NCBI GenBank assembly: GCA_964636715.1
Contig: CAZWTH010000231.1
Coordinates: forward strand, 1-64,000
DNA from: BOG-234 sp964636715
GTDB lineage: Bacteria; Acidobacteriota; Terriglobia; Bryobacterales; Bryobacteraceae
Direction: 5' to 3'
Length of the DNA: 64,000 bases
Shown piece after piece: positions 51,631 to 60,144 of this stretch; position 1 is the stretch's first letter; each line of letters begins with the position of its first letter. A program made the translations under genes and the position numbers. Under the pieces are notes generated by a model. The model was not told the origin of the DNA. It searched no databases and worked only from the letters and a program-made list of their open reading frames with translations.

Positions 51631-51686
51631 AGTATAGAGACGCGGACCGCGATTCTGTCCAGTACTGTTGTCAGAAGAAGTACTGG
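51631..51686 (-). promoter_or_regulatory. Candidate promoter and inverted repeat of the PEP-CTERM gene
   Basis: Minus-strand TGGACA (51656-51661) and TATACT (51631-51636) could form -35 and -10 boxes with a long 19-nt spacer. An exact inverted repeat, CCAGTACT at 51659-51666 and AGTACTGG at 51679-51686 with a 12-nt gap, overlaps the -35 end. It lies just downstream of the CE15-like stop, but no T-run follows, so it is more likely an operator than a terminator. Confidence 0.4.
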
Positions 51687-51689
51687 TAC

Positions 51690-53090
51690 TTAGCGGGCAG
51701 GAGCGGCGGCGACCGCTGCCGCGTCGAGTTCCTGTTCAGTCGGGAAATAGTCGAACGTGCGGTCGATTTTCTTCCCGCGCAGCGTTTTATCGAAGAAATC
51801 CATCATCGCGGTCCAGTCTTCGGCCGTGAACGCGTGGGCGTGATGGGAGTAATGCACACCCAGATTGCCCTTCGCGCCCAGCAGATCGTATGCCGGCTCA
51901 GCCGCGAGAATCGACTGGTGAACGGCTTCAGGAAGCGAGATCGTATCCATCATGCCTTCGAGCGCGATGAACGGACGCGGCGCGGCGAGCGCAAGAAACC
52001 AGTGCTCGTCGAACGGAAGCTTTTCGCGCTGTCCCCAGAATTCATGCAGGTGAGGCGAGAACCAGTTCGGATATTTCTTCTGCATGACGTCGAGCGTTTC
52101 GCTCTTGCGCGGTCCGGCGAAGCGGTATGCGCCGATGCCGCCACCGCCCGTAACTACCGGCGCCCCCATCAGGCGATCGTCGAACGCCGCCGCAACCATA
52201 GAGGATTTGCCATTGCGCGACGCGCCCGTGATGATGAGCTTCGTCTTATCGATCGCGCGGTCGGTCTCGAGATAGTCCGCCACGCGCGAAGCGCCCCACG
52301 CCCACCCCGCGAGAATGCCCCAGTCATAGCCCGGATACGCCGGGAAGAATCGGGTGGTGCGGAATGCCCAGCTTCCATCCGCATTCCGTAGAGTCGTATC
52401 TTCGGCGCAGTCATTCGGGTTGAAGACCGTGAGCGCATAGCCCCGCTGAAAGACATTCGCATACTGCTTTGCCACGCTGTCCGCGGTGGCGCGATTGGCG
52501 AAGCCACCCGGAATCACCGCCGGTTTCGGCGCGGCCGACGGCGCCGCGGGACCGGCGAGCATCAGCACATCCTCGCCTTTTCCCTGATTCGGACCCTGCG
52601 GCAAACGCGAGAGCGGGGTTGCGCCAGGAACCGCGCCGCTCTGGAGAATAATCGTTGGGAATGGACCGCCTTCCACGGGCGTGAAGACGCCAATGTCGAG
52701 GCCGAGCTTTTCGCCGGGACCGAAGGTCAGATGGATCAGGCGATAGTTCACCGACCCCTCGAGCACCTTTTCCGAACTGATTTCTTTTCCTTTCACATTC
52801 CCGGGCGCGGGCGGCATCTGGCCGACGGCATACCAGGCGAGGATCTTTCGCATCTCCTCGCGCCGCTTCCGCCACTGGCGCGCGTTCGTGACCTTCGCGC
52901 CATCGTTCATCGTGAGCACATCGGGCATCGCCGCGCGCACCGGCAGATCTTTCACGCCGGGCATCGGCGCAAGGGGGGTTTTGATCTCCGGAATGGGAAT
53001 CTCGCGCGGATCGGGTCCCACGTTCTGCCCGAGCAACTCAATCGAGAGCAGGCCGAGCGCGGCGAATAGAATCCGGAGTCTCACGGTCAT
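51690..53090 (-). CDS. CE15-like carbohydrate esterase
   Basis: Exported alpha/beta-hydrolase of 466 residues related to CE15 glucuronoyl esterases. Signal peptide (LRILFAALGLLSIELLG), then ARQWRKRREEMRKILAWYAVG, GWAWGASRVADYLETD, the nucleophile motif ITGASRNGKSSMVAAAFDDR, LAAPRPFIALEG and the His segment VHYSHHAHAFTAEDW. It keeps the Ser and His but differs from the 3587 gene around the acid, so specificity may differ. The start at 53090 overlaps the upstream ThuA stop by ATGA. Together with ThuA it suggests a polysaccharide-esterase function. Confidence 0.8.
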   Translation of the reverse strand: MTVRLRILFAALGLLSIELLGQNVGPDPREIPIPEIKTPLAPMPGVKDLPVRAAMPDVLTMNDGAKVTNARQWRKRREEMRKILAWYAVGQMPPAPGNVKGKEISSEKVLEGSVNYRLIHLTFGPGEKLGLDIGVFTPVEGGPFPTIILQSGAVPGATPLSRLPQGPNQGKGEDVLMLAGPAAPSAAPKPAVIPGGFANRATADSVAKQYANVFQRGYALTVFNPNDCAEDTTLRNADGSWAFRTTRFFPAYPGYDWGILAGWAWGASRVADYLETDRAIDKTKLIITGASRNGKSSMVAAAFDDRLMGAPVVTGGGGIGAYRFAGPRKSETLDVMQKKYPNWFSPHLHEFWGQREKLPFDEHWFLALAAPRPFIALEGMMDTISLPEAVHQSILAAEPAYDLLGAKGNLGVHYSHHAHAFTAEDWTAMMDFFDKTLRGKKIDRTFDYFPTEQELDAAAVAAAPAR

Positions 53091-54037
53091 TTCGCTGTAC
53101 CTGGCGCGATCGGCGGGGCCGGGAAGTATGCCGGATCCATCGCCGCGATATCCGGACGATAGCTGACCGAGTCCGCCGTGGGGAAGTTCGCCGGGACCTT
53201 CTGGGTCACTTTTCCCGTCGCCGCCCATTCCGCGCCGCGCAGGAACGTGGTAATAAAGCCGACGCAGCTCATTGCCGAAACGTCATGCCCCATGGTGGTG
53301 TGGAAGATGCGTCCTTTGCCATAGTTAAGAACAATCAGATCCGGCTCGTCGCGATTCGTGCCTTTGCCCGGTGTGGGATCGGAGTGCGCCGTCGCTAGCA
53401 CGGTCATGTTCTCGCCAGGACCGCGCAGCGAATTGTAGAGCTCGTCGCCCTGATGCATCCACTCTTTGGGAAGACCCTTCGTGATCGGATGATCGCTGTT
53501 GCGGATCGTGACCTTGTAAGGAAGCCGGTTGACGTGCGAGCCGCCCCGCCCGGGCGTGGTATCGGAAACCAGCTTCCCTTCCTTGTAATACCAAAGCGCT
53601 CCGGATTTTTCATCGCGGCTCCCCCAGCCGCCGATCCCGATCATCAGATTGTACGCGCGCCAGGTGGGGAAAGAATTATCCGCGGCGTGCACGGAGACCA
53701 TGCCGCCGCCATTCTGCATGAAGTCTTCGAAAGCTTTCTGCGTTTCCGTGGGCCAGTCGATGGTTAGGGCGTCGTTGTTGTAATTCATGACAACCACCTG
53801 GTATTTCGAAAACTCAGGCTTAAATCCGGAGAGATCGCTGCCTTTGGGCGGCGCGGTCACGATGTCCGTCTGGAACAGACCCGCTTCGTCGAGAACCTTT
53901 TTGAGCACCGGCGTGGTGAGTTGCCAGCGATGGTTGTTCTGGCCATCCACGATCAGCACTCGAATTGGCGCTGCCTGTGCGTTAATCACGCTCGAGAGCA
54001 GGAATCCTCCGGCGGCAATAAACGGGGACATTCTCAT
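53087..54037 (-). CDS. ThuA-domain protein
   Basis: Exported ThuA-like protein of 316 residues with a glutamine-amidotransferase-like flavodoxin fold. After a signal peptide (MSPFIAAGGFLLSSVINAQA) come IRVLIVDGQNNHRWQLTTPV, VVVMNYNNDALTIDWP, GGGMVSVHAADNSFPTW and GKGRIFHTTMGHDVSAM, the conserved ThuA landmarks. ThuA was named for trehalose utilisation, but many homologues act on other sugars, and the nucleophile Cys of amidotransferases is absent. ATG 54037 (with GGAGCG upstream) and ATG 54031 are both possible. It is co-translated with the downstream CE15-like gene. Confidence 0.87.
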   Translation of the reverse strand: MRMSPFIAAGGFLLSSVINAQAAPIRVLIVDGQNNHRWQLTTPVLKKVLDEAGLFQTDIVTAPPKGSDLSGFKPEFSKYQVVVMNYNNDALTIDWPTETQKAFEDFMQNGGGMVSVHAADNSFPTWRAYNLMIGIGGWGSRDEKSGALWYYKEGKLVSDTTPGRGGSHVNRLPYKVTIRNSDHPITKGLPKEWMHQGDELYNSLRGPGENMTVLATAHSDPTPGKGTNRDEPDLIVLNYGKGRIFHTTMGHDVSAMSCVGFITTFLRGAEWAATGKVTQKVPANFPTADSVSYRPDIAAMDPAYFPAPPIAPGTAK

Positions 54038-54383
54038 GGAACGCTCCTTCAGGCCTCCGCATGGAAGCGGTTCCGGCCAAGCCTGGTCCGTAGTATATCC
54101 GAATGGCGGAATCCTGATAGCATTCCCCGAACAGGCTCGCCATGGCCAAAAAGCCATTCCAACGACAGCAGATTGCACGGTTAGATCCTGCGCGGTCGGG
54201 ATTCCGAGAGCCGATTCCGACCGATGGGTGTTTGCGCAAGCCCGAGCCGAAGCGGTTGGCGAAGTGCCGAGTTTATGGAGGTTCGAGCTACAGACGAAGT
54301 TCTTCGCCGCGTTTGCGAACGATTCACGTCAGAATCGGTCGGAGGTTGGGCTACCCCCATTAAGTGCGTGGAGCGCCGAGGAC
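54038..54383. other. Gene-poor gap before tRNA-Ser
   Basis: About 350 bp without a convincing gene. Short overlapping frames in several registers (the longest ~85 codons) lack RBSs, recognisable motifs and consistent codon bias. The section 54,038-54,110 should carry the ThuA promoter on the minus strand. No repeats or hairpins stood out. Confidence 0.5.
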
Positions 54384-54477
<94 letters not shown>

Positions 54478-54558
54478 GCGAGATGCGATACGGCCGAACA
54501 GTCTCGATCTTAGCATGGCGGCGGCCCGTTCCGCCGTGCGTTAGAATGAAGAACGTAC

Positions 54559-54635
54559 GCGCCCGTAGCTCAGCTGGATAGAGCGTTTGCCTCCGGAGCA
54601 AAAGGTCAGAGGTTCGAATCCTCTCGGGCGTACCA
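54559..54635 (+). tRNA. tRNA-Arg (anticodon CCG)
   Basis: Plus-strand class I tRNA of 77 nt including encoded CCA at 54633-54635. The anticodon stem TTTGC/GCAAA closes the loop CTCCGGA, so the anticodon is CCG, reading CGG. The T-arm GAGGTTCGAATCCTC is perfect. The first acceptor pair is G-T. It diverges from tRNA-Ser with 81 bp between them. Confidence 0.95.
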
Positions 54636-55106
54636 CCCTTCTCTATCAGTCCCCCTGGGACGCGGGTATCCACACCCGGCGGATTTTGTATTCAAATTTC
54701 AAATAACTCTCGGGTAGTGGTCTTTGGCAGACTTGCCCTCATCGCGTGATGATAGCGCCCTGGGGCTCTGTATCGCGATATGACTTCCGCCGTCTCAAAC
54801 CCAGCTCCGAGGGCACACGTCCGGTTCGCTCGGCTTCGTTCGCCCCCCTAAAAAAGTGGGTTTGTTCAGGCTTCGCTGCGGAAATTTCGCGTTGACGGCC
54901 GAATTCCGCGCTGCCGGGGGGCAGGATGGCGAGTCGTTTGGCTCTCATGGGCGTCCATGTTAGCTTGCCCGCGCCCGGGCTCCGCCGGTTCGGTAGTTGA
55001 TTTTGCACGAGAAAAAAGCTGTGACTGAAGTTTCAGCTTAACTATTTTCACTCGCTTTGCGGCGCATGTGACGATATGCGAACATTGGGCGTACCCCCTT
55101 CCGATC
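54636..55106. other. Gene-free stretch between tRNA-Arg and metF
   Basis: About 470 bp with no gene I can support. A minus-strand frame of 89 codons (54739-55008) has an Arg/Pro/Glu-rich, disordered-looking product and no RBS. The segment 54,830-54,930 is locally repetitive in composition and includes AAAAAAGTGGG. It may be a dispersed intergenic repeat or degenerate sequence; no tRNA 3'-end repeat marking an integration site was seen. A promoter for metF should lie near its end. Confidence 0.4.
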
Positions 55107-55976
55107 ATGCTCATACGGGACCGGCTCGCCTCTGGAAAGCCATCCATCTCTTTCGAATTCTTTCCGCCGAAATCGGACGAGGCCGCGGCGCAACTGGAAC
55201 GAACCATCGCGGAACTGGGCGCTCTGGAGCCAGCTTTTGTTTCCGTCACTTACGGGGCCGGCGGCTCTACGCGCGAGAAGACGCTGGAGATCGTGTCGCG
55301 GATCCGCCAGCAGGCGGGGATTGAAGCAATGGCGCATCTCACGTGCGTCGGGGCGACGCGCGAGGAGATCGGTGGCGTGGTCGGGCGGCTGACTGATGCC
55401 GGGGTCACCAACATTCTTGCGCTGCGGGGCGATCCCCCGAAAGGCGAGACGAAGTTCCGGCCTGTCGAAAATGGGTTCGTTTATGCGAATGAGCTGGTGA
55501 GCTTTATCCGGGATCGCCATGGAGCCGGCCTCTCCGTGGGAGGGGCGGCTTATCCGGAAACGCATACAGAGTGTGTGGATTCGGCGACGGATCTGGCGAA
55601 TCTGAAGCGCAAGGTCGATGCGGGCGTGGATTTCCTGATCACGCAGCTCTTCTTCGATAATCGGCGCTATTGGGATTTTTGCGACCGGGCCCGCGCGGCG
55701 GGAATTCGCGTGCCGATCATTCCGGGTATTATGCCGCTGACGAGCGCCGGTCAGGCGGAGCGTTTCGGCGCGTCATTGCCGGATGGGCTGGCGGAGGAGA
55801 TCGACCGGCGGCGGCACGATCCGGCGGCGATTGCGCAGCTGGGCGTGGCGCATGCTACCGCGCAGTCGATCGATCTGCTGCGTGGCGGCGCGCCGGGGGT
55901 TCATTTTTATACGCTGAACCGGAGCACGGCGACCAAGGATGTGTTCACGGAGCTACGCGTAGCCGGGCTCGCCTGA
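55107..55976 (+). CDS. metF: 5,10-methylenetetrahydrofolate reductase
   Basis: FAD-dependent reductase making 5-methyl-THF for methionine synthesis. The 289-residue product has the MTHFR landmarks ISFEFFPPKSDEA, FVSVTYGAGGSTREKTLEI, MAHLTCVGATREEI, ILALRGDPPKGE, VGGAAYPETHTECV, GVDFLITQLFFDNRRYWDFC, IPGIMPLTSAGQAERF and a C-terminal GVHFYTLNRS. The start at 55107 (MLIRDRLASGKPSISFEF) matches the family N-terminus; an upstream ATG adds 13 unconserved residues. No riboswitch was recognised upstream. secG follows after 25 bp. Confidence 0.96.
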   Translation: MLIRDRLASGKPSISFEFFPPKSDEAAAQLERTIAELGALEPAFVSVTYGAGGSTREKTLEIVSRIRQQAGIEAMAHLTCVGATREEIGGVVGRLTDAGVTNILALRGDPPKGETKFRPVENGFVYANELVSFIRDRHGAGLSVGGAAYPETHTECVDSATDLANLKRKVDAGVDFLITQLFFDNRRYWDFCDRARAAGIRVPIIPGIMPLTSAGQAERFGASLPDGLAEEIDRRRHDPAAIAQLGVAHATAQSIDLLRGGAPGVHFYTLNRSTATKDVFTELRVAGLA

Positions 55977-56001
55977 CGGGGTAAGCTATACTGGTTCAGT
56001 T

Positions 56002-56331
56002 GTGATTGCAACTCTTCTTATCATTGTTCATGTGATCGTGTGCCTGTTCCTGATGGTGGTTGTCCTGCTGCAGAGCGGCAAGGCGGCGGACCTGGCGGGG
56101 GCATTCGGCGGAATGGGCTCTCAGACGGCCTTCGGTCCGCGGGGTTCGGCGACTCTGCTTTCGAAGGCGACGACGGTTTCGGCGATTATTTTTATGCTGA
56201 CGTCGATTTCGCTCTCGGTGGTGGCGACGCGCGGCGCGGGTGTCTCGAAGGCTCCCGTTCTGGAACGTCATGGGTCGCGGCCGGCGCCGACAGCGCCTGC
56301 GACGCCTCAGCCCGCGCCGCAGAAGAAGTAG
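56002..56331 (+). CDS. secG: Preprotein translocase subunit SecG
   Basis: Small inner-membrane subunit of the SecYEG channel, 109 residues, starting at GTG. Two membrane helices (IATLLIIVHVIVCLFLMVVVLL and ATTVSAIIFMLTSISLSVV, quoted in parts) flank the conserved loop LQSGKAADLAGAFGGMGSQTAFG. The C-terminus is an Ala/Pro-rich tail. It is followed 21 bp later by tRNA-Leu(GAG); secG next to a tRNA-Leu gene is an order also known in Escherichia coli, which supports the call. Confidence 0.95.
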   Translation: MIATLLIIVHVIVCLFLMVVVLLQSGKAADLAGAFGGMGSQTAFGPRGSATLLSKATTVSAIIFMLTSISLSVVATRGAGVSKAPVLERHGSRPAPTAPATPQPAPQKK

Positions 56332-56352
56332 TTGTAAAATCGCCCCAGTATT

Positions 56353-56439
56353 GCGGAGGTGGCGGAATTGGCAGACGCACTAGCTTGAGGTGCTAGCGGG
56401 AGCAATCTCGTGGGGGTTCAAGTCCCCCTCTCCGCACCA
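56353..56439 (+). tRNA. tRNA-Leu (anticodon GAG)
   Basis: Class II tRNA of 87 nt including CCA at 56437-56439. Acceptor GCGGAGG pairs with TCTCCGC; the anticodon stem CTAGC/GCTAG closes TTGAGGT, giving anticodon GAG; the long variable arm and T-loop GGTTCAAGTCC are present. It reads CUC/CUU codons and probably shares the secG transcript. Confidence 0.96.
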
Positions 56440-56457
56440 TAGATTCTAAATAACTTA

Positions 56458-56490
56458 ACGGCCATCAGGCGATTGATGGCCGTTTTGTGT
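56458..56490 (+). terminator. Intrinsic terminator after tRNA-Leu
   Basis: A perfect 10-bp stem (ACGGCCATCA with TGATGGCCGT, 56458-56467 and 56474-56483) and a 6-nt loop, followed by TTTGTGTTT. It ends the metF-secG-tRNA transcript, and its stem lies just past the converging TPR gene's stop codon, so it may serve both directions, although the minus-strand side has only a short A/T run. Confidence 0.9.
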
Positions 56491-57561
56491 TTACTTTTGG
56501 CCTTTCCCGAGCTTATCCGCTTCTTTGGTATGCAGAGCCGCCTTTGCCGCGTCGCCCTTCTGCAGGTAGAGTTCCGCCAGGCGGCGGTGGATCACTGCGC
56601 GGCTGGGGTCGAAATCCAGGGCGCGGGTGTACTGATCGATCGCCTGCGTATACATTTTCTTCTCCTTGTACGCTACGGCGCGTTCCACTGCGATATCCGC
56701 CTGGAGTCCCTGGTAATACTCCGACGCTGGGAACTCCTTGCCTTCCGGCAGCGCGGCGCTCAGCGCCGCCAGCGCTTTGTCGCTCGCGTGCTGGCCGTTA
56801 TAAACTCGCGCGATGTTCAGGTATGCGGCAGGCTGCGAGCTATCCATCGCGATGGATTTCCGGCATAAGTCCTCGGCTTCGGCGAAGCGCTGCTTCCGGA
56901 TATAAACCGCCGCCAGCGAATTCAGCATCTCCGGCGTGGCGTAGGGCGTGTGAATCACTTTTTCGAACTCGTCGATCGCGGCGGGGTCCTGCTTCAGGTC
57001 CACATACGCCAGCGCCAGAAAATAGTGCGCCGGGACCATCGTGGGATCGGCCGCGAGGGCCTTATGGTTTAAATCCAGAGACGCGGCTGGATCTCCGAGT
57101 TTGCGACGGACTTCCCCCAGCAGCGAAAGAAGAGTCGGTAAGCCGGGGCTTTGCTTCAGCCCGAGCTCCAATTGCTCCTGGGCCTTTTCGTTCAGGCCCT
57201 GATCGAGATAGAGACGGGCCAAATAGAAGCGCGCCCACACCAGCTCCGGATCGAGATCGATCGCCTGCTGCAATTCGGCCTTGGCGTCGCCGATCATCGC
57301 AGTCGACTTCTCCGCGATATACGCCATGCCCAGAAGCATGTGGGCGGACGCGGATCGCGGATCGGCCGCCAGCACGGACTTGCATTCGCGAACCGCCTGT
57401 TCGACGTTCCCCTGTTGCAGGTGCTGCGCGGCGATGCCCAGTTGTGCGCCGTGTGGATCGGCAGGAGGGGCCTGCGCCCACATCGTGCCCGAAGCCAGGA
57501 GGACAACAGCGATCAGAAGCCGCGGCACGGCGCCATTATATCGGAGGCGCTCAGTGGGCAT
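56491..57561 (-). CDS. TPR-repeat lipoprotein-like/periplasmic protein
   Basis: Exported tetratricopeptide protein of about 356 residues. A hydrophobic N-terminus (VPRLLIAVVLLASGTMWAQ) is followed by some nine TPR units, for example AQLGIAAQHLQQGNVEQAVRE (partly), ALAADPTMVPAHYFLALAYV and ALDFDPSRAVIHRRLAELYL. TPRs act as protein-binding scaffolds. ATG 57561 overlaps the upstream CRTAC1 stop by 11 bp; GTG 57528 is an alternative start nearer the signal peptide. Last gene of the minus-strand CRTAC1/SCO cluster. Confidence 0.83.
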   Translation of the reverse strand: MPTERLRYNGAVPRLLIAVVLLASGTMWAQAPPADPHGAQLGIAAQHLQQGNVEQAVRECKSVLAADPRSASAHMLLGMAYIAEKSTAMIGDAKAELQQAIDLDPELVWARFYLARLYLDQGLNEKAQEQLELGLKQSPGLPTLLSLLGEVRRKLGDPAASLDLNHKALAADPTMVPAHYFLALAYVDLKQDPAAIDEFEKVIHTPYATPEMLNSLAAVYIRKQRFAEAEDLCRKSIAMDSSQPAAYLNIARVYNGQHASDKALAALSAALPEGKEFPASEYYQGLQADIAVERAVAYKEKKMYTQAIDQYTRALDFDPSRAVIHRRLAELYLQKGDAAKAALHTKEADKLGKGQK

Positions 57562-59236
57562 CCGCTTCGTCCACCTGCAAAATCTGATCCGCGCGAACGC
57601 CGTCCAGCACCTGCTTCTTTCCGCTGGGCCATTCGATCTCGACGCGAGCGACGGTTTCATTACCCAGGCCGAAATACAAACGCGTATCGCTGGTGCTGAG
57701 GTAACTTCCGTACGGATTCACTTCCCGGAACTGCGTCCTGCCGCCGCTTGTCACGCGCACCTTCGCGCCCACTCCAAAACGATTGCTCTCCCGGCCGCGC
57801 GCGCGAAGCGCGATCCAGTGATTGCGATTGCCCCCGTCATTACGCAGCAGCAGCGGACTCCCGCCGGAATCGCTCACCACAACATCCAGATCGCCGTCGT
57901 TATCGAAATCCGCCACCGCCAGACCGCGGCCCACGTGTTGAATGCGAAGCCCCGGCCCGCTCTCCGCCGAGACGTCCCGAAAATGGCCGCCACCCAGGTT
58001 GCGGTACAGCAGGTCGGTCTGCCGATACGAAAGCCGCGGATCGTAGAGCGCCACGTTATCGATGACGTGTCCATTGGTCACATAGATATCCGGATACCCG
58101 TCATTGTCGAAGTCGAAAACTTTCGCGCCGAAGCCGAGCGTCTTCACGCTGGATGGCAATCCGGCTTTGACCGTGCCATCTTCAAAAATCAGCTTCCCCT
58201 GGTTGTGATAGATCGGGTTGTACTGGTCCGAAAAGGCTGTGAAGAAAATGTCGGGCAAGCCATCGCCATCGAGATCCACCATCTCGACGCCCATGCCGGC
58301 GAGCGCCTTACCGTTCATGTCGAAACCCACGCCGGCGCTGTAGGTGACGTCGTCAAACGTGCCGTCGCCTTTGTTGCGATACAGAAAATTGCGGACGCCA
58401 TCGTTGGCCACGAAAATATCGGGCCATCCATCGCCATCGATATCGCCGATGGCCACCCCCAGAGCCTTTCCCGCCGGATTCGCCACGCCCGCTTTGCGGG
58501 AAACCTCCGTGAACGTGCCATTCCGGTTGTTGTGGAACAGCAACGACGGCGTCCCGTCGAACTGCTGCGGTTCGCAGTACATGCGATAGCCCGGTTTTTT
58601 GTATCCACAGTAGGGCGGTTTATGGATGTCGTAATCGACGTAGCGTCCCACAAACAGATCCAGGTAGCCGTCGCGGTCGTAGTCGATCCACGCGGCGCTG
58701 CTGCTCCACCCCGTGGCGCCGACTCCGGCTTTGGCCGTTACATCAGTGAAGGTCCCGTCGCCGTTGTTGCGGAAAAGCTGGGAGCCTCCGAAGCCGGTGA
58801 GATAGATATCCAGATTGCCGTCGTTATCGTAGTCGCCCACGGTCACGCCGGTCGCGAACATCCCATTGCCTTTGACGCCGGCTTTAGCGGTCACATCCGC
58901 GAATTTGCCGTTGCCCAGATTGCGATAGAGCACATTGCCGGGCGATGGCTTGCCATGGGCGAGATCGGCCCCGTTGGCGAAAAACAAATCGGGATAGCCG
59001 TCATTATCGAAATCGATCACGCCCACGCCCGAGCCGAACGTCTCGAACATGTGCTTATCCGTCGACGCGCCGCTTTCGTGACGAAACGTAATGCCGGATT
59101 CCGCCGCAACGTCATTGAACTGCACCGGTCTGGGCGCCTGCTGGCTCTCGAGAGACAGGGGCGCGAGGAGAAGCAGCACATTGGCGCTGAAAATCAGGGG
59201 AGTTTTGCGCAGGAGCGGCGCGATGCGGGATTTCAT
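57551..59236 (-). CDS. CRTAC1-family FG-GAP/ASPIC-UnbV protein
   Basis: Exported protein of 561 residues. After a signal peptide (FSANVLLLLAPLSLESQ) come repeated FG-GAP/VCBS calcium-binding units (VGVIDFDNDGYPDLFFANG, VGDYDNDGNLDIYLTG, VFDFDNDGYPDIYVTNG, VADFDNDGDLDVVVSD) forming a seven-bladed propeller, and a C-terminal ASPIC/UnbV domain (LRARGRESNRFGVGAKVRV, LYFGLGNETVARVEIEWPSG). The family is abundant in Acidobacteriota and is usually secreted; function is unclear, with adhesion or polysaccharide binding inferred. The start at 59236 gives the signal peptide. It lies 23 bp after the CusF-SCO gene. Confidence 0.9.
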   Translation of the reverse strand: MKSRIAPLLRKTPLIFSANVLLLLAPLSLESQQAPRPVQFNDVAAESGITFRHESGASTDKHMFETFGSGVGVIDFDNDGYPDLFFANGADLAHGKPSPGNVLYRNLGNGKFADVTAKAGVKGNGMFATGVTVGDYDNDGNLDIYLTGFGGSQLFRNNGDGTFTDVTAKAGVGATGWSSSAAWIDYDRDGYLDLFVGRYVDYDIHKPPYCGYKKPGYRMYCEPQQFDGTPSLLFHNNRNGTFTEVSRKAGVANPAGKALGVAIGDIDGDGWPDIFVANDGVRNFLYRNKGDGTFDDVTYSAGVGFDMNGKALAGMGVEMVDLDGDGLPDIFFTAFSDQYNPIYHNQGKLIFEDGTVKAGLPSSVKTLGFGAKVFDFDNDGYPDIYVTNGHVIDNVALYDPRLSYRQTDLLYRNLGGGHFRDVSAESGPGLRIQHVGRGLAVADFDNDGDLDVVVSDSGGSPLLLRNDGGNRNHWIALRARGRESNRFGVGAKVRVTSGGRTQFREVNPYGSYLSTSDTRLYFGLGNETVARVEIEWPSGKKQVLDGVRADQILQVDEADAH

Positions 59237-59259
59237 ATCTGTCGTTGAATCGCCCGGCG

Positions 59260-60144
59260 CTACTTGCCGGAAATCAGGACCTCCACATAGTCTCCCAGTT
59301 GACGAGCGCTGAATTGATTGCCTTCGAAATCGGCCGCAAGACGGCCCCGCCGATCGATTACCAGTGTATGCATCGAGTGTGTGAAGTAGCCATCGTCGGG
59401 CCAGAAATTCAATCCGAACCGGCGCGAAACGGCCTTCACTTCGTCGAGCTGTCCGGTCAGGAAGTGCCACGATTCCGGATTGGCCTTCCAGGTCGACGCA
59501 TATTTGGCCAGTACTTTGGGCTGATCGTGCACCGGATCGAAGCTGACGCTGAGCAGCACCAGATCGCGGCCCATGCGGCTGGCGAAGCGTTGATTCAGTT
59601 GTCCGAAGTTGTTGGAGAGCCGGAAGCAGTAATCGGGCAGGGGGCAACTCGTATAGATGAATGTCATGGCGACTACTTTTCCGGCCCATTGCGAGAGGGA
59701 CACGCGGCGCCCGGTCTGATCGGTCAAAGTGAAGTCAGGCACGGCGTCACCCGTGTGTACGGTGGCGCGAGGAGCCTGGAGCAATTGCAGACGGCGCGCG
59801 AGCATCGGCTCCCACTCGGAGCTTTCGTAATGGTGAACGCGGATGCCTTCCGCATACGACCGGTCCTTCTCTACGACCAGCGTGAAATCCACATAGGCGC
59901 CCGGCTTCAGATTGGCCAGTTCACGATTATCCAGAACGGAATACGCCATGGTCATCGCTTCCATGTAACCGGGGATGGCTGAGCAGGAGGCGTCAAAACT
60001 GCGTTGCGTCTGATCCACTTTCAGAACAATCCCAGTGACCGGATATCGCGCGGCGGCGGCCAGATTCAGGCCAGCCAGGAGCAATAGGGCGATGACCCCG
60101 GAGAGTGTCCGCGCCCCAGCCGGGCTAGTTGACCGGGCGAGCAT
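59260..60144 (-). CDS. CusF-like/SCO1-SenC fusion, copper protein
   Basis: Exported copper-handling protein of 294 residues. Signal peptide (SGVIALLLLAGLNLAAA), an N-terminal CusF-like beta-barrel (~35-105) with Met61, Met64 and Met66 in YMEAMTMAYSV, and a thioredoxin-fold SCO/SenC domain (~130-290). The SCO metal-binding pair is Cys167 and Cys173 (SCPLPDYC, a CX5C spacing rather than the classical CX3C), and the distal His is in YFTHSMHTLVID (His256 or His259). SCO proteins deliver Cu to cytochrome oxidase CuA; here the context is CRTAC1 and TPR genes, so the acceptor may be another copper protein. It overlaps its upstream neighbour's 3' end by 20 bp. Confidence 0.87.
   Translation of the reverse strand: MLARSTSPAGARTLSGVIALLLLAGLNLAAAARYPVTGIVLKVDQTQRSFDASCSAIPGYMEAMTMAYSVLDNRELANLKPGAYVDFTLVVEKDRSYAEGIRVHHYESSEWEPMLARRLQLLQAPRATVHTGDAVPDFTLTDQTGRRVSLSQWAGKVVAMTFIYTSCPLPDYCFRLSNNFGQLNQRFASRMGRDLVLLSVSFDPVHDQPKVLAKYASTWKANPESWHFLTGQLDEVKAVSRRFGLNFWPDDGYFTHSMHTLVIDRRGRLAADFEGNQFSARQLGDYVEVLISGK

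Noticed and set aside
51659..51686. Intrinsic terminator for the CE15-like gene
   Set aside because: The inverted repeat has a 12-nt loop and no T-run in either direction.
55020..55106. Riboswitch upstream of metF
   Set aside because: No SAM or cobalamin riboswitch core or terminator could be recognised in the short leader.
57281..59248. Plus-strand open frame of 655 codons over the CRTAC1 gene
   Set aside because: Mirror of FG-GAP codon repeats; the repetitive Ile/Val/His-rich product has no domain.
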